Shown here: in pieces, positions 51,717 to 60,231 of the stretch | How the letters are laid out: every line of letters starts with the position of its first letter | How positions within the stretch are numbered: position 1 is the stretch's first letter | Source: JAUZOB01 sp963692465 | Lineage (GTDB): Bacteria; Bacteroidota; Bacteroidia; Bacteroidales; Prolixibacteraceae | Assembly (NCBI GenBank): GCA_963692465.1 | Contig: OY829943.1 | Coordinates: 2,356,001-2,420,000 of the forward strand | Direction of reading: 5' to 3' | DNA: 64,000 bases | Translations under genes and position numbers: made by a program | Notes under the pieces: generated by a model | Database searches by the model: none | The model's input: only the letters and a program-made list of their open reading frames with translations | Told to the model about the DNA's origin: nothing

Positions 51717-54700
51717 TTCCTATTCAGTTAACCATACAGGGGTTGTACTCCTACCGCAAGAAACAGACGATTGATTTTACGCGACTTACAGCAGCCGGAC
51801 TTTTTGGAATCTTCGGAGGTGTGGGCTGCGGAAAATCGACCATCCTCGAAGCCATCACCTTTGCTCTATACGGCGAATCGGAGCGGCTCAACAGTCGTGA
51901 GAACCGGAATTATAACATGATGAACCTCAAATCGAATGAACTGCTCATCGATTACGAGTTCAAAACAGCCGGCGACGAGCATTATCGTTTTACGGTGAAA
52001 GGTAAACGCAACGGAAAAAATTTTCTGGATGTAAAAGCCTTTGACCGTTCGGCCTATCGGTTTCGGAACGGTGACTGGGAACCGATGGAATGTTCGGAAG
52101 TGACTTCGGTTATCGGGTTGAATTACGATAATTTCCGACGGACGGTGATCATTCCCCAGGGACGGTTTCAGGAGTTCCTTCAGTTGGGAACCAAAGAGCG
52201 AACCCAGATGTTACAGGAACTCTTCAATCTGAATAAGTACGATCTGTCGGGACGGGTTGCAACGCTTGAAAATCAGAATAATGCTCAGGTACAGAATATA
52301 ACCGGACAACTCCAGTCGATCGGAACCGTCAGTCCCGGGGATCTTGCCTCCCGTGAGCAACAACTGATCCGGATGAAAGAAGAGCTGGTCCGGCAGAATA
52401 AAGCTCTCGGCGAGATTCGTAAAAAAGTACAGGACTTCGAGCTTGTCCGCGATAATACGCAGAAGCTCGAAATCCAGAATCAGCATCTCGCAGAACTGCA
52501 AAAACGCGAAGGACAGATCAATCAACAGGAGAAGGAAGTTGTCGAATACGAGAACTTTACCCGAATATTCAAATCCGATTTCGATCAGTTGCACGATGTG
52601 GAGAGACGCCTGAAAGAGACCATCACATCACTGAATCATCTGGAAAAGGAACAGGTGGAAGCAGAGAAAGCTTTGGCCTTAATGCTTCAGTCGTTTGAAC
52701 TGACGCGAAAGGCGTATGATCAAAAAGATCAGCTTATGCAGGAATCGGATGAACTGAAAAAGATCGGGCAAATTCATCTGGCTGTTGCTGAAACGGAAAA
52801 GCAGAAACAACTTATCGATGAGGCGAATATCCGGATTAAAACGAAGGATGAGTCGGTCGCAACGAATAAGCAGCTTCAGAATCAGCTAAAAGAGCAGATG
52901 GAACAGGCGAAAAAGGATCTGCCTGACTGGTCGTTGCTTTCTGAGATCCGTAAATGGTTTGCCGAGCATCGGGCTTTGCTTGTCAATCAAAAGGTTTCCG
53001 ACGATCAACTTGTACGCGTTGCCGGACAGCTTCGTGAAGTGAAAGACCATGCCGTGCTGCGTTTTCAGAAAGCTTTTCCACAGGAATATGCAGCGGCACA
53101 ACAGTCCGTTGTTGATTCGGAAAGCGGACAGATGGCACTCTTTGCTGCACAACCTTCTGCTCCGGAATATTCGGAAGAGCAGATGAATACGTTGATCGTT
53201 CAAAAAAAGGCGGAATTGACCAAACAGCAGGAACAAACGCGGACTGCTTTAACTAAGCTGCAGGTCAAAAACGAACTGCATCGTTATGCGACGGAACTAT
53301 CCGACGGCGACCCCTGTCCGTTATGCGGGGCAGTCCATCATCCCGGAATTCAGGCCGATGAAGATATTTCCGGTGAGTTGAAAAAGACCGGGGAACAACT
53401 ACAAAATATTCAGCAAAAGACTGATCGTTTAAATCAGTTTGAGCAAAATTTCATACAGACCCGAACCCAAGTCAATGCCTGGGAAGAGCAACTGAAAAGC
53501 GGGAAGGAGAAGGCTGCTGCCGATCGGAAAGCGATAGAGGCTCACAACGCCCTGTTCGATCGTGAAAAATGGCCCTATGCCGACGAACAGTCGGTTAATG
53601 AGGCTTTCAAAAGAGCAGAACAGATCAATGAAGCACTGAGACAGCAAACGACCCGGGCGGATGAGCTTCAGAAACAAATAGAGAAGGAAGAAAAAGAGCG
53701 GGAAGAGGTTATCCGACAGAAAGATCTTCTGGATAAGAAGCAAGTTGAGACCGAGACGCGCATGACCCTCCTGTCGGCACAGATAAAAAAGCTCCGGACC
53801 GAAGACTATGCTCAATGGACCACCGGGATGACCGACGAAAAAGTCCGTCAGTTGGAAGAGCAGTATAAGGTACTGGTTGCCCGATACCGCAAAGAGGAAG
53901 AAGAACTGACCGCTATGCGAACCAAGAGTGGAACGCTGAAAGGAAGCATTGAGATTCACCGTAAAAATATTGAGGCCCAGCAAAAACGGCAGCAACAGTT
54001 GAATGAGATGATTGACGAGAATCTTCGGCAGCATCGGATAGAATCGGCGGAACAGGTGCAGCGCACTTTATCCCGGGAGCTGGATACGGTCCGCTGTCGC
54101 CGGGAGATCGAAACTTTCCGCAGGGATAAAGAGGTGACCGTTCAGGCGATCCGTCAGCTTACAGAACAACTTGCCGGGCGAGCGTACCAACCGGACGAGC
54201 ATCAGAAAGCGATCAAAGAAGAGCAAGAGCTGTCGGGTAGCGTGACTGAATTGAACCGTCAGTCGGGCCGGATCGAGCAGGAGTTGCAGCAGATGAAAGA
54301 ACGATTGAAGAAGTCTGAAGAACTCAATGCGGTACTTGCGAAGCTGACACTTCGGGGCGATGATATTAGGACCCTGAAAACCCTGTTTCGCTCGAATGCC
54401 TTTGTCAATTATGTCTCGACCGTTTATCTGTCCAATCTTTGTAAAGCCGCCAATGAGCGTTTCTACAAGCTGACCCGGCAGAAGCTGAGTTTGGAGTTGA
54501 CCGACGATAATAATTTTCAGGTTTGTGATTTTATGAACGAAGGGAAGGTCCGGAGTGTTAAGACTTTGTCCGGCGGACAGACGTTTCAGGCGTCGCTGTC
54601 TCTGGCACTTTCCCTGGCGGACAGCATTCATCGGGTTTCGTCGGAATATGAGAACTTCTTCTTCCTTGATGAAGGGTTTGGTACCCTCGACAAAGATTCG

Positions 54701-54862
54701 CTTGATGTTGTCTTTGAGACCCTGAAGGCGCTGCGCAAAGAGAACCGCATTGTCGGGGTGATCTCACATGTTGAGGAAATGCAGCAGGAGATAGAAACTT
54801 ATCTGCGGGTGACCAATAAGGAAGCAGAAGGGAGCATCATCACTTCCAGTTGGGAAGAATAG
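51713..54862 (+). CDS. sbcC: Exonuclease subunit SbcC (Rad50-like)
   Basis: The 1049-residue protein has Walker A GGVGCGKST (35-43), long coiled coils (about 180-480 and 560-880) around a zinc hook CPLC (535-538), the ABC signature LSGGQTFQASLSLALSLAD (about 952-970) and Walker B FFFLDEGFGTLD. It is the ATPase that controls SbcD. A strong 25-base inverted repeat lies about 220 bases after its stop, a structure of the kind SbcCD attacks. Confidence 0.97.
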   Translation: MIPIQLTIQGLYSYRKKQTIDFTRLTAAGLFGIFGGVGCGKSTILEAITFALYGESERLNSRENRNYNMMNLKSNELLIDYEFKTAGDEHYRFTVKGKRNGKNFLDVKAFDRSAYRFRNGDWEPMECSEVTSVIGLNYDNFRRTVIIPQGRFQEFLQLGTKERTQMLQELFNLNKYDLSGRVATLENQNNAQVQNITGQLQSIGTVSPGDLASREQQLIRMKEELVRQNKALGEIRKKVQDFELVRDNTQKLEIQNQHLAELQKREGQINQQEKEVVEYENFTRIFKSDFDQLHDVERRLKETITSLNHLEKEQVEAEKALALMLQSFELTRKAYDQKDQLMQESDELKKIGQIHLAVAETEKQKQLIDEANIRIKTKDESVATNKQLQNQLKEQMEQAKKDLPDWSLLSEIRKWFAEHRALLVNQKVSDDQLVRVAGQLREVKDHAVLRFQKAFPQEYAAAQQSVVDSESGQMALFAAQPSAPEYSEEQMNTLIVQKKAELTKQQEQTRTALTKLQVKNELHRYATELSDGDPCPLCGAVHHPGIQADEDISGELKKTGEQLQNIQQKTDRLNQFEQNFIQTRTQVNAWEEQLKSGKEKAAADRKAIEAHNALFDREKWPYADEQSVNEAFKRAEQINEALRQQTTRADELQKQIEKEEKEREEVIRQKDLLDKKQVETETRMTLLSAQIKKLRTEDYAQWTTGMTDEKVRQLEEQYKVLVARYRKEEEELTAMRTKSGTLKGSIEIHRKNIEAQQKRQQQLNEMIDENLRQHRIESAEQVQRTLSRELDTVRCRREIETFRRDKEVTVQAIRQLTEQLAGRAYQPDEHQKAIKEEQELSGSVTELNRQSGRIEQELQQMKERLKKSEELNAVLAKLTLRGDDIRTLKTLFRSNAFVNYVSTVYLSNLCKAANERFYKLTRQKLSLELTDDNNFQVCDFMNEGKVRSVKTLSGGQTFQASLSLALSLADSIHRVSSEYENFFFLDEGFGTLDKDSLDVVFETLKALRKENRIVGVISHVEEMQQEIETYLRVTNKEAEGSIITSSWEE

Positions 54863-54963
54863 TGTAAATAGTCAATAACATAAGTCTACTTTATCATGAA
54901 AAGAGGAAAACGGTTATTAGAAAACTGAAATTGTATTCCTTTTTTAGGGAACAAATATTCTAC

Positions 54964-55012
54964 TGTATACTTATTCCAGTTGAGACATTCAAAAGTGTAT
55001 ACTTATTTCAGT
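54964..55012 (+). repeat. Direct repeat pair TGTATACTTATTyCAGT
   Basis: TGTATACTTATTCCAGT (54964-54980) recurs as TGTATACTTATTTCAGT (54996-55012), 16 of 17 identical, offset by 32 bases. Repeats of this style near the tip occur in IS21-family elements, so it may be a stranded element end. No transposase gene is nearby. Confidence 0.6.
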
Positions 55013-55069
55013 AAAGCTCATTCTTCGGCATTGGTCCTGTTTCGTTTTTGTATTGCTTTTCCTTTTAGA

Positions 55070-55134
55070 GGTGGTTTAAAGGTGGTTCAAAGGTGGTTTA
55101 TAGGTGCTCAGCACCTATAAACCACCTTTGAACC
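55070..55134. repeat. 11-bp tandem repeats leading into a perfect 25-bp inverted repeat
   Basis: GGTGGTTTAAA, GGTGGTTCAAA and GGTGGTTTATA follow one another (55070-55102), one helical turn each. The second and third copies form the left arm (55084-55108) of a perfect inverted repeat whose right arm is 55110-55134, with a single central base. No T run follows, so it is not an obvious terminator. Confidence 0.85.
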
Positions 55135-55408
55135 CTTGGTGAAATTTCTCTTAAAGAATAAGAAGAATATACCCAATAGCAAACAGGTATTTATTCAATC
55201 TCTTACGATTATCCTATCGTTTTTTGATGGGGTATACGAGTCGAAAGCTGATTCTGGCAATAAAAGAAGTTCCTGAATCTAATAAAATCAGAAGTTCAAA
55301 ATGGTCCAATAAATGGAAATACAGACCAAGGCGTACTATGATGTTTAGTTGGCTGTATAATAGATGATTTTGTGTCGTATCTTTATTGGGAAAAAGGAGC
55401 AAATTATC

Positions 55409-56014
55409 ATGAAAAGGAATGCAAACGGATCGTTATCGGGAGTTATATCGAATGTGTGTTTTTACGAAGTAGACGGGGTACAGGTAATGAGAGCGAAGTC
55501 CGGTCCTAAGCCGAAAAAGGCTGAATGGCAACTTAAAAATCAGCGAATTTTTGCCGAACGGGTAGCTTGGGTTAAGAAAGTAAAGTATCCCCTTTTGAAC
55601 CGGGTTTGGAAGTATGTGCATTTCTCGGTGGGAGGTAATTCGTTTAATCATTTTTTGAAGATTAATAACCCGGCTTTCGGGTGTGCAGGGCAGATAATGT
55701 TTCCTGAACTTTTGATTGTGAGTGAAGGGAAGGTCGGATTTGTATCGGAATTTGGAGTTGTTCGCAAAGAAGGTCAGCTTGAATTCTCCTGGACTCCGAA
55801 TGACGATGCTCATTCTCACGGAAATGATTTTATGAATATTGTTTTCTTGCTGGATAATGGTGGATTGGACGTACAGAAGACAACCATCTGTCGGTCCGAT
55901 TGTAAAGCGTTATTACCGGTTCCGGCTTCTGCACAGAATCAATCGGAGGGATACGTCTTCTGGTCGTCGATTGATGATCGGGCCTTTTCCCGTTCTCTTT
56001 ATTGGAAAGTGTAG
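55409..56014 (+). CDS. DUF6266 family protein
   Basis: I start at 55409 (MKRNANGSLSG), preceded by AAAAAGGAGC. The 201-residue product opens like the DUF6266 family of Bacteroidetes (short basic start, SGVISNVCFYEVDGVQVMRAKSGPKPKKA), followed by AEWQLKNQRIFAERVAW and beta-rich repeats. Function of the family is unknown. It stands alone in an accessory-looking region between the repeats and two orphan genes. Confidence 0.75.
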   Translation: MKRNANGSLSGVISNVCFYEVDGVQVMRAKSGPKPKKAEWQLKNQRIFAERVAWVKKVKYPLLNRVWKYVHFSVGGNSFNHFLKINNPAFGCAGQIMFPELLIVSEGKVGFVSEFGVVRKEGQLEFSWTPNDDAHSHGNDFMNIVFLLDNGGLDVQKTTICRSDCKALLPVPASAQNQSEGYVFWSSIDDRAFSRSLYWKV

Positions 56015-56393
56015 AGAGGTTGTGATGGATTATTATACCATTGAATGTCAGTGATAGGTATCTTTTAATCCGATGCTGAATTTTTTATGCTTTCGTTTAT
56101 AACACCCATAGTCGGCTTTATTTATGTTCGGTAAAAAATGACTATAAAACGATGAGCGTGCAAACTTATTTTGTGGTCTTTCCCCGATAAGTTGTACGAA
56201 CGTATAAAATTAAGATTTTTATCACTTAACCGTCCGTCTCTTTTAAGTTGGGAGTTCTAACTCCACAATTTGTTCGGTCTGTTTTGACTTGAAAGATGGA
56301 TACTTATCTGTGCGAAATGGATATTAGACTAAATGTTAAAGACGAAATAATATTTGCATATTTAAAAAAATAGAGGTTATTTTCGCAATAATA
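56015..56393. other. Intergenic region with no recognised gene
   Basis: About 380 AT-rich bases. A weak hairpin (GGGAGTTctAACTCC, near 56250) is visible. I find no clear promoter or gene. Confidence 0.4.
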
Positions 56394-56684
56394 ATGGAAG
56401 ATTTAGGAAACAAATTAACTTCAATAATCGTTAATAATTATGCAACTTTTGCCGCTGGGATACTATTGGGTCTTTTTCTGGCGGGGATATATCAAAGATT
56501 TTTTGGCAATTCGATAATTAGAAAGTGCTATCAAGATACAATAAGAGATAAAGAAGATACAATTGATGATTATAAAGAACTTATTTCAGAAAGATTAAAA
56601 AATGTGATTGTAGAACCCAAAGATAAGGGCTTTTTTAAAAGACTAAAGAAATTTTTTAAAACAAAGAAAAGAGGAAAAGTATGA
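56394..56684 (+). CDS. Orphan small membrane protein, AT-rich
   Basis: The 96-residue product has one membrane helix (about 18-36: FAAGILLGLFLAGIYQRFF), a short charged coiled-coil-like part (DTIRDKEDTIDDYKELISERLKN) and a very basic tail (KRLKKFFKTKKRG). I do not recognise it. Its stop overlaps the next ATG by 4 bases, so the two form an operon. Base composition is clearly more AT-rich than the neighbouring conserved genes, suggesting recent acquisition. Confidence 0.65.
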   Translation: MEDLGNKLTSIIVNNYATFAAGILLGLFLAGIYQRFFGNSIIRKCYQDTIRDKEDTIDDYKELISERLKNVIVEPKDKGFFKRLKKFFKTKKRGKV

Positions 56685-57214
56685 TGGTAATAATGTTTGC
56701 AATATTATCGCTTCTCGTTTTTGCTGTTTTTTTTAATATCCATTTAAATATATTGAGGACTCAAAATCACGAGAAGATGTCTGTTATATACGATAGAATG
56801 GAGTTTGTAATTGCAAAAGAAAATATTAAAGTTGATAATGACATTATTAGATATTTGATGGGGCATAAAAGGGTTGTCGTAAATTCAGAGTATGCTGATA
56901 TTCAGGTATTGTCTGCGATATGTTTAAGCATGAAAAAGAATGAATTGAATAAATGTATTTCAGATTATAATAGAATGATAAAAAAATGTCCTGGTAATTT
57001 GCTTGAATTAGGTAAGGAATTTGATTCATATCTTATTAAGTCAATAAAATTGAGTCGATATAAACCGGATTATTTGTTTTTTCTTATTCGGAATACTTTG
57101 TACTCTCGATATTCTTCGGCTATATCAGTCTTTTTTAAGGAAATAAAGAAAAATGGATCTGCATGCAATATTATCGCATTAAATAACACGAAATTGGCAA
57201 TGTGCGCGTGTTAG
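56681..57214 (+). CDS. Orphan protein with N-terminal membrane anchor
   Basis: The 177-residue product starts with a hydrophobic anchor (about 3-24) and continues as a mainly helical, basic domain without recognised motifs. It is translationally coupled to the small membrane protein before it (ATGA overlap) and shares its AT-rich composition. The two may form a membrane complex. It ends 5 bases from the convergent patatin gene. Confidence 0.65.
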   Translation: MMVIMFAILSLLVFAVFFNIHLNILRTQNHEKMSVIYDRMEFVIAKENIKVDNDIIRYLMGHKRVVVNSEYADIQVLSAICLSMKKNELNKCISDYNRMIKKCPGNLLELGKEFDSYLIKSIKLSRYKPDYLFFLIRNTLYSRYSSAISVFFKEIKKNGSACNIIALNNTKLAMCAC

Positions 57215-57219
57215 TGTCG

Positions 57220-58104
57220 CTATAAAAAAGCCTGCCTATTTTGGGCGTGAAATTCTAATAACGCTTTTTGTGTTGCAATTCTTCCTGCTTTGATAATTTT
57301 CTCAGAGTCGTAAAATTGAAATGGGCCGCAAGAATCAGATGAAATGCTGATTAAGATATCCGGAGGATACATCTTTACGGTCAATGCCGCAATTTGTTGA
57401 CCCATCAAAATGGCAGACTGGGCTAATAACGTATAATAGTTTAATTGTTCTCCTTTGTCCGCGGAGGATGATAGGGTGCCTTTTTTCCGTTTGAAGGGGA
57501 GAAAACTTGATTCTTTTTTGGGAGGTGATTTCTGGGGTGTGGTCGGTTTTTGGGATGAAGGGGCATTGACATCAACCGCAATCAATAAATCGGTTTTTTC
57601 TCCCTTGATACGATTAATCGGAAGGGGGTTCAATATGCATCCGTCGATTAAAACCATTTCATCTAATTTTGAAGGGGTAAAAACAGTGGGAATGGAGATT
57701 GAAGCCCTGATTGCTTCATAAAGGCTCCCTTTTTCAAATATGACTTCTTCCCTGTTTTTTATGTCGGTTGCAATGGCTGTGAAGTAGATGGGCAGGTCCT
57801 CAATATTGACATCGGGAACCATCTTCTTTAATTCATTGATTATCCGATCTCCTTTGACTAATCCTTCGCTACTAAAAGTGAAGTCAACAAGGTTGAAAAT
57901 GGTTTTTTTATCGAGAGTACACATCCAGTCCCGATAGACCTTTAAATTGCCGGATGCATATATTCCTCCTACCAAAGAACCCATTGATGTGCCTGCTATG
58001 GATTTTATTTCATAGCCTTGCCTTTCCAGTTCCTCAATGACTCCAATGTGGGCAATGCCTCTTGCACCTCCACTGGATAACGCTAATGATACGGTCTTTT
58101 TCAA
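57220..58104 (-). CDS. Patatin-like phospholipase (RssA-type)
   Basis: The 294-residue protein has the oxyanion motif SGGARGIAHIG, the nucleophile GTSMG (Ser40) and the Asp-Gly of the dyad (Asp154 in LIDGCILNPLP). A Ser/Pro/Lys-rich insert lies near residues 197-215. It lacks a signal peptide, so it likely acts in the cytoplasm on membrane lipids. Confidence 0.92.
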   Translation of the reverse strand: MKKTVSLALSSGGARGIAHIGVIEELERQGYEIKSIAGTSMGSLVGGIYASGNLKVYRDWMCTLDKKTIFNLVDFTFSSEGLVKGDRIINELKKMVPDVNIEDLPIYFTAIATDIKNREEVIFEKGSLYEAIRASISIPTVFTPSKLDEMVLIDGCILNPLPINRIKGEKTDLLIAVDVNAPSSQKPTTPQKSPPKKESSFLPFKRKKGTLSSSADKGEQLNYYTLLAQSAILMGQQIAALTVKMYPPDILISISSDSCGPFQFYDSEKIIKAGRIATQKALLEFHAQNRQAFL

Positions 58105-58487
58105 ATTTTATGAATTACAGTGTTTTTGACCTGTGATATCTTGTTTTTTTACAAGGTGTAATTTAATGAATTTTTGTGGTATTGTTTTAGTTTAGGGACA
58201 AACAACAGTCGATAAAATGATCTTGTAGAATATAAAGTCAACGTCGGTGTGAAGGATGGCGTAAAATAGCTTCCTTCTCAAATGATTTAATGTAGGTGCT
58301 ATCTGTTTGTGCAATGCATACAGAAGAAATACCCCAAAGGAATAGAAGGAAAATGCATGCTTTCATTGGTTTAGCCTTTTACGAATCTATAAAAGTATTG
58401 CAATGGGGCTCTGTATCAAAAAATAATAGAACAAAATGTGACCTTCCCTTACAGGGAAGGCTATCAATTGAATCCTGAACATTTTTC
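58105..58487. other. Intergenic region with a hairpin
   Basis: The stretch between the patatin gene and the next minus-strand gene holds the patatin promoter region and a perfect hairpin, CCTTCCCT-tac-AGGGAAGG (58442-58460), about 30 bases after the stop of the gene at 58488. The hairpin may be a weak terminator (few T follow). A 60-codon plus-strand frame at 58296 has no gene-like features. Confidence 0.5.
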
Positions 58488-59480
58488 TTAAAATGGCAAT
58501 TGGTAGGTAACAGAAACAGTCACAATGAATGGATTTCCGCTGAGGGTTGTTTCTCCCGGCGTTAGGTTTATTGGAATAGCATAATAGGGAGTCAACGCAA
58601 AAGTGAAATTCTTTGTGTTATAGCTTATTGGTAGGGTTATGTCATAACTGAGGACTCCAAATGAATTGTCCGCAGAAGTGGTTGTTACATCTGTTGCTGT
58701 ACTTGTGTCGGTTGTTGTAGTTGTGTTTCCATTTCCATTACTGACACCATTTCCATTATTCCCTTTGGTGAGTAAAGCTGCTGCTGATTTTGCATTTTTA
58801 CCTTTGTTCGCTTTATTGAAATTTTTATAGAACACGGATTTAAAACTTTTCTTTCCATGACTAAGAAGTAATAATACGCTCTTGGTTCCCATCTCAACTG
58901 AAAATGTGGGGTCAATGGATAGATTGTTCTTCTTGCCTTCCCATAGGGTAATTTCACGATTTACAGCAATATGGTCATACCATCCGTCTTCCTTTCCGAA
59001 GTTGTATTCTACAATGTTACTTAATGTGAAGAACCCTAAATTATAACCGGATGATACGTTTATTACGTTGTTTAGTCTGTTAAATAGACCAGCACTATCA
59101 GAATAATTAAATAGATGGGTGAAAGCGAAGTTTAGATTTAATTTTGGAGTTAAATCTTTTGAAAAAGTGGCACTCAATTCAGATTCGGACAGCACCCCTG
59201 TATCTTTACTAAATCCGTGGTTTTCTAACGAAAGGCCAAATCCTGATTTGTGGATAAATGCAATAGATTGATTTATGGAGTACCCATTCATTCCGAAATT
59301 TCGTCCGGCATAAATCATGTTGTCCATGTAATTAGCTGAGATTTCGAGATGACTTTTTGAATCAATATCAGACTCATCTACCTTTCCTCCACTCAGACTC
59401 TGTGCATTGACGGCATTGTGTAAACCTGTCATTAATACGAGGAATAATAATTCTTTCAATATGTTGGTCTTTTTTCCCAT
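58488..59480 (-). CDS. Probable outer-membrane beta-barrel protein with low-complexity insert
   Basis: The 330-residue product has a signal peptide ending NAQSLSG and alternating hydrophobic strands (LEISANYMDNMIYAGR, LNLNFAFTHLF, FTLSNIVEYNFG) with a C-terminal Phe (VTVSVTYQLPF), the pattern of an outer-membrane barrel. A Gly/Asn/Thr-rich insert (about residues 240-270) breaks the strands, perhaps an exposed loop. I do not recognise the family. Confidence 0.72.
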   Translation of the reverse strand: MGKKTNILKELLFLVLMTGLHNAVNAQSLSGGKVDESDIDSKSHLEISANYMDNMIYAGRNFGMNGYSINQSIAFIHKSGFGLSLENHGFSKDTGVLSESELSATFSKDLTPKLNLNFAFTHLFNYSDSAGLFNRLNNVINVSSGYNLGFFTLSNIVEYNFGKEDGWYDHIAVNREITLWEGKKNNLSIDPTFSVEMGTKSVLLLLSHGKKSFKSVFYKNFNKANKGKNAKSAAALLTKGNNGNGVSNGNGNTTTTTDTSTATDVTTTSADNSFGVLSYDITLPISYNTKNFTFALTPYYAIPINLTPGETTLSGNPFIVTVSVTYQLPF

Positions 59481-59566
59481 TGTACTGTTTGTTTTTTAAT
59501 AAAGAGGTGTCTGATCGTCGGTAATTTATAGAAGAGAAAAATATTTTACGAAAGACTGTTGAATAC

Positions 59567-59601
59567 CAAAAAGAGCCTGTTTGATTGGAAAACAGACTCT
59601 T
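59567..59601 (-). terminator. Terminator of the small anchored protein gene
   Basis: On the minus strand AAGAG and CTGTTT arms (59571-59582 with 59590-59601, one mismatch) are followed by a T run. Confidence 0.75.
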
Positions 59602-59628
59602 AGATATTTTGTGTTGAAATAAAAGAAT

Positions 59629-60000
59629 TTATTTCTTTTTGGAGACTAATTTGTATACGACAACACCTCCGACGACTGCAATAACAAGAATAGCAATGAT
59701 CATCCCAGTAGAAACACCTCCTTTTTCCTGCACTTCAGCATTCTCTGAAAGTCCGGCTGTGTCGGGGACTGGAGTTGTTGTGTCATTAATCACTGTGGTG
59801 GTGGTATCAACCTGAGGGGCAGACGCTTTTGCGGCAGCGGGCTGAGATTCAGAAGAAGACTCGGGTTCTGGAGCAGTCTCTGTTGGTGTTTCAGAGGATG
59901 TTTTTGTATCTGACGATTGGGAATCCTGTGCACCAGCAATTCCGGCAGTACCAAAAATAAGCATTCCAGACAGGAGAAAATTGAATATCAGTTTTTTCAT
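59629..60000 (-). CDS. Small exported protein with Ser/Thr/Pro/Glu linker and C-terminal membrane helix
   Basis: The start at 60000 gives a signal peptide (MKKLIFNFLLSGMLIFGTAGIAGA); an upstream frame adds 13 residues. The 123-residue product then has a low-complexity linker rich in Ser, Thr, Glu and Pro (25-90), a single membrane helix near the end (GMIIAILVIAVVGGVVVYKLV) and the tail SKKK. Function unknown. A -7 box lies just upstream. Confidence 0.75.
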   Translation of the reverse strand: MKKLIFNFLLSGMLIFGTAGIAGAQDSQSSDTKTSSETPTETAPEPESSSESQPAAAKASAPQVDTTTTVINDTTTPVPDTAGLSENAEVQEKGGVSTGMIIAILVIAVVGGVVVYKLVSKKK

Positions 60001-60036
60001 TATAGTCTTGAATTTTTGTTTCTCAATAAATCGGGA

Positions 60037-60044
60037 CAAAAGTA
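60037..60044 (-). promoter_or_regulatory. Candidate -7 box (TACTTTTG) for the small anchored protein gene
   Basis: The minus strand reads TACTTTTG, matching TAnnTTTG, 37 bases before the start codon. Confidence 0.45.
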
Positions 60045-60231
60045 ACTATTTTAGAAATAAACGGGTTTTAAAAAGCTTCTTTTTTTGATCTTTGAAATGA
60101 ATCTAATATAAGAAACTGTTTCTGAAAATAATTAAAAATAATAATTGAACGAATTCAGTTCCGTGCTTTGTAAATTTGTATATTTATTTATCAAATGGGA
60201 AGTATTCGGGCTGACGAAAGAGCTAAAAACC

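Noticed and set aside
55070..55134. CRISPR-like repeats after sbcC
   Set aside because: The 11-bp units are directly adjacent with no spacers; they form an inverted repeat instead.
55214..55402. 62-codon minus-strand ORF upstream of the DUF6266 gene
   Set aside because: Overlaps the likely promoter and start of the DUF6266 gene and has no gene-like features.
58296..58478. 60-codon plus-strand ORF between the patatin and beta-barrel genes
   Set aside because: No ribosome site, no domain or membrane pattern, and it overlaps the hairpin at 58442-58460; looks like chance.
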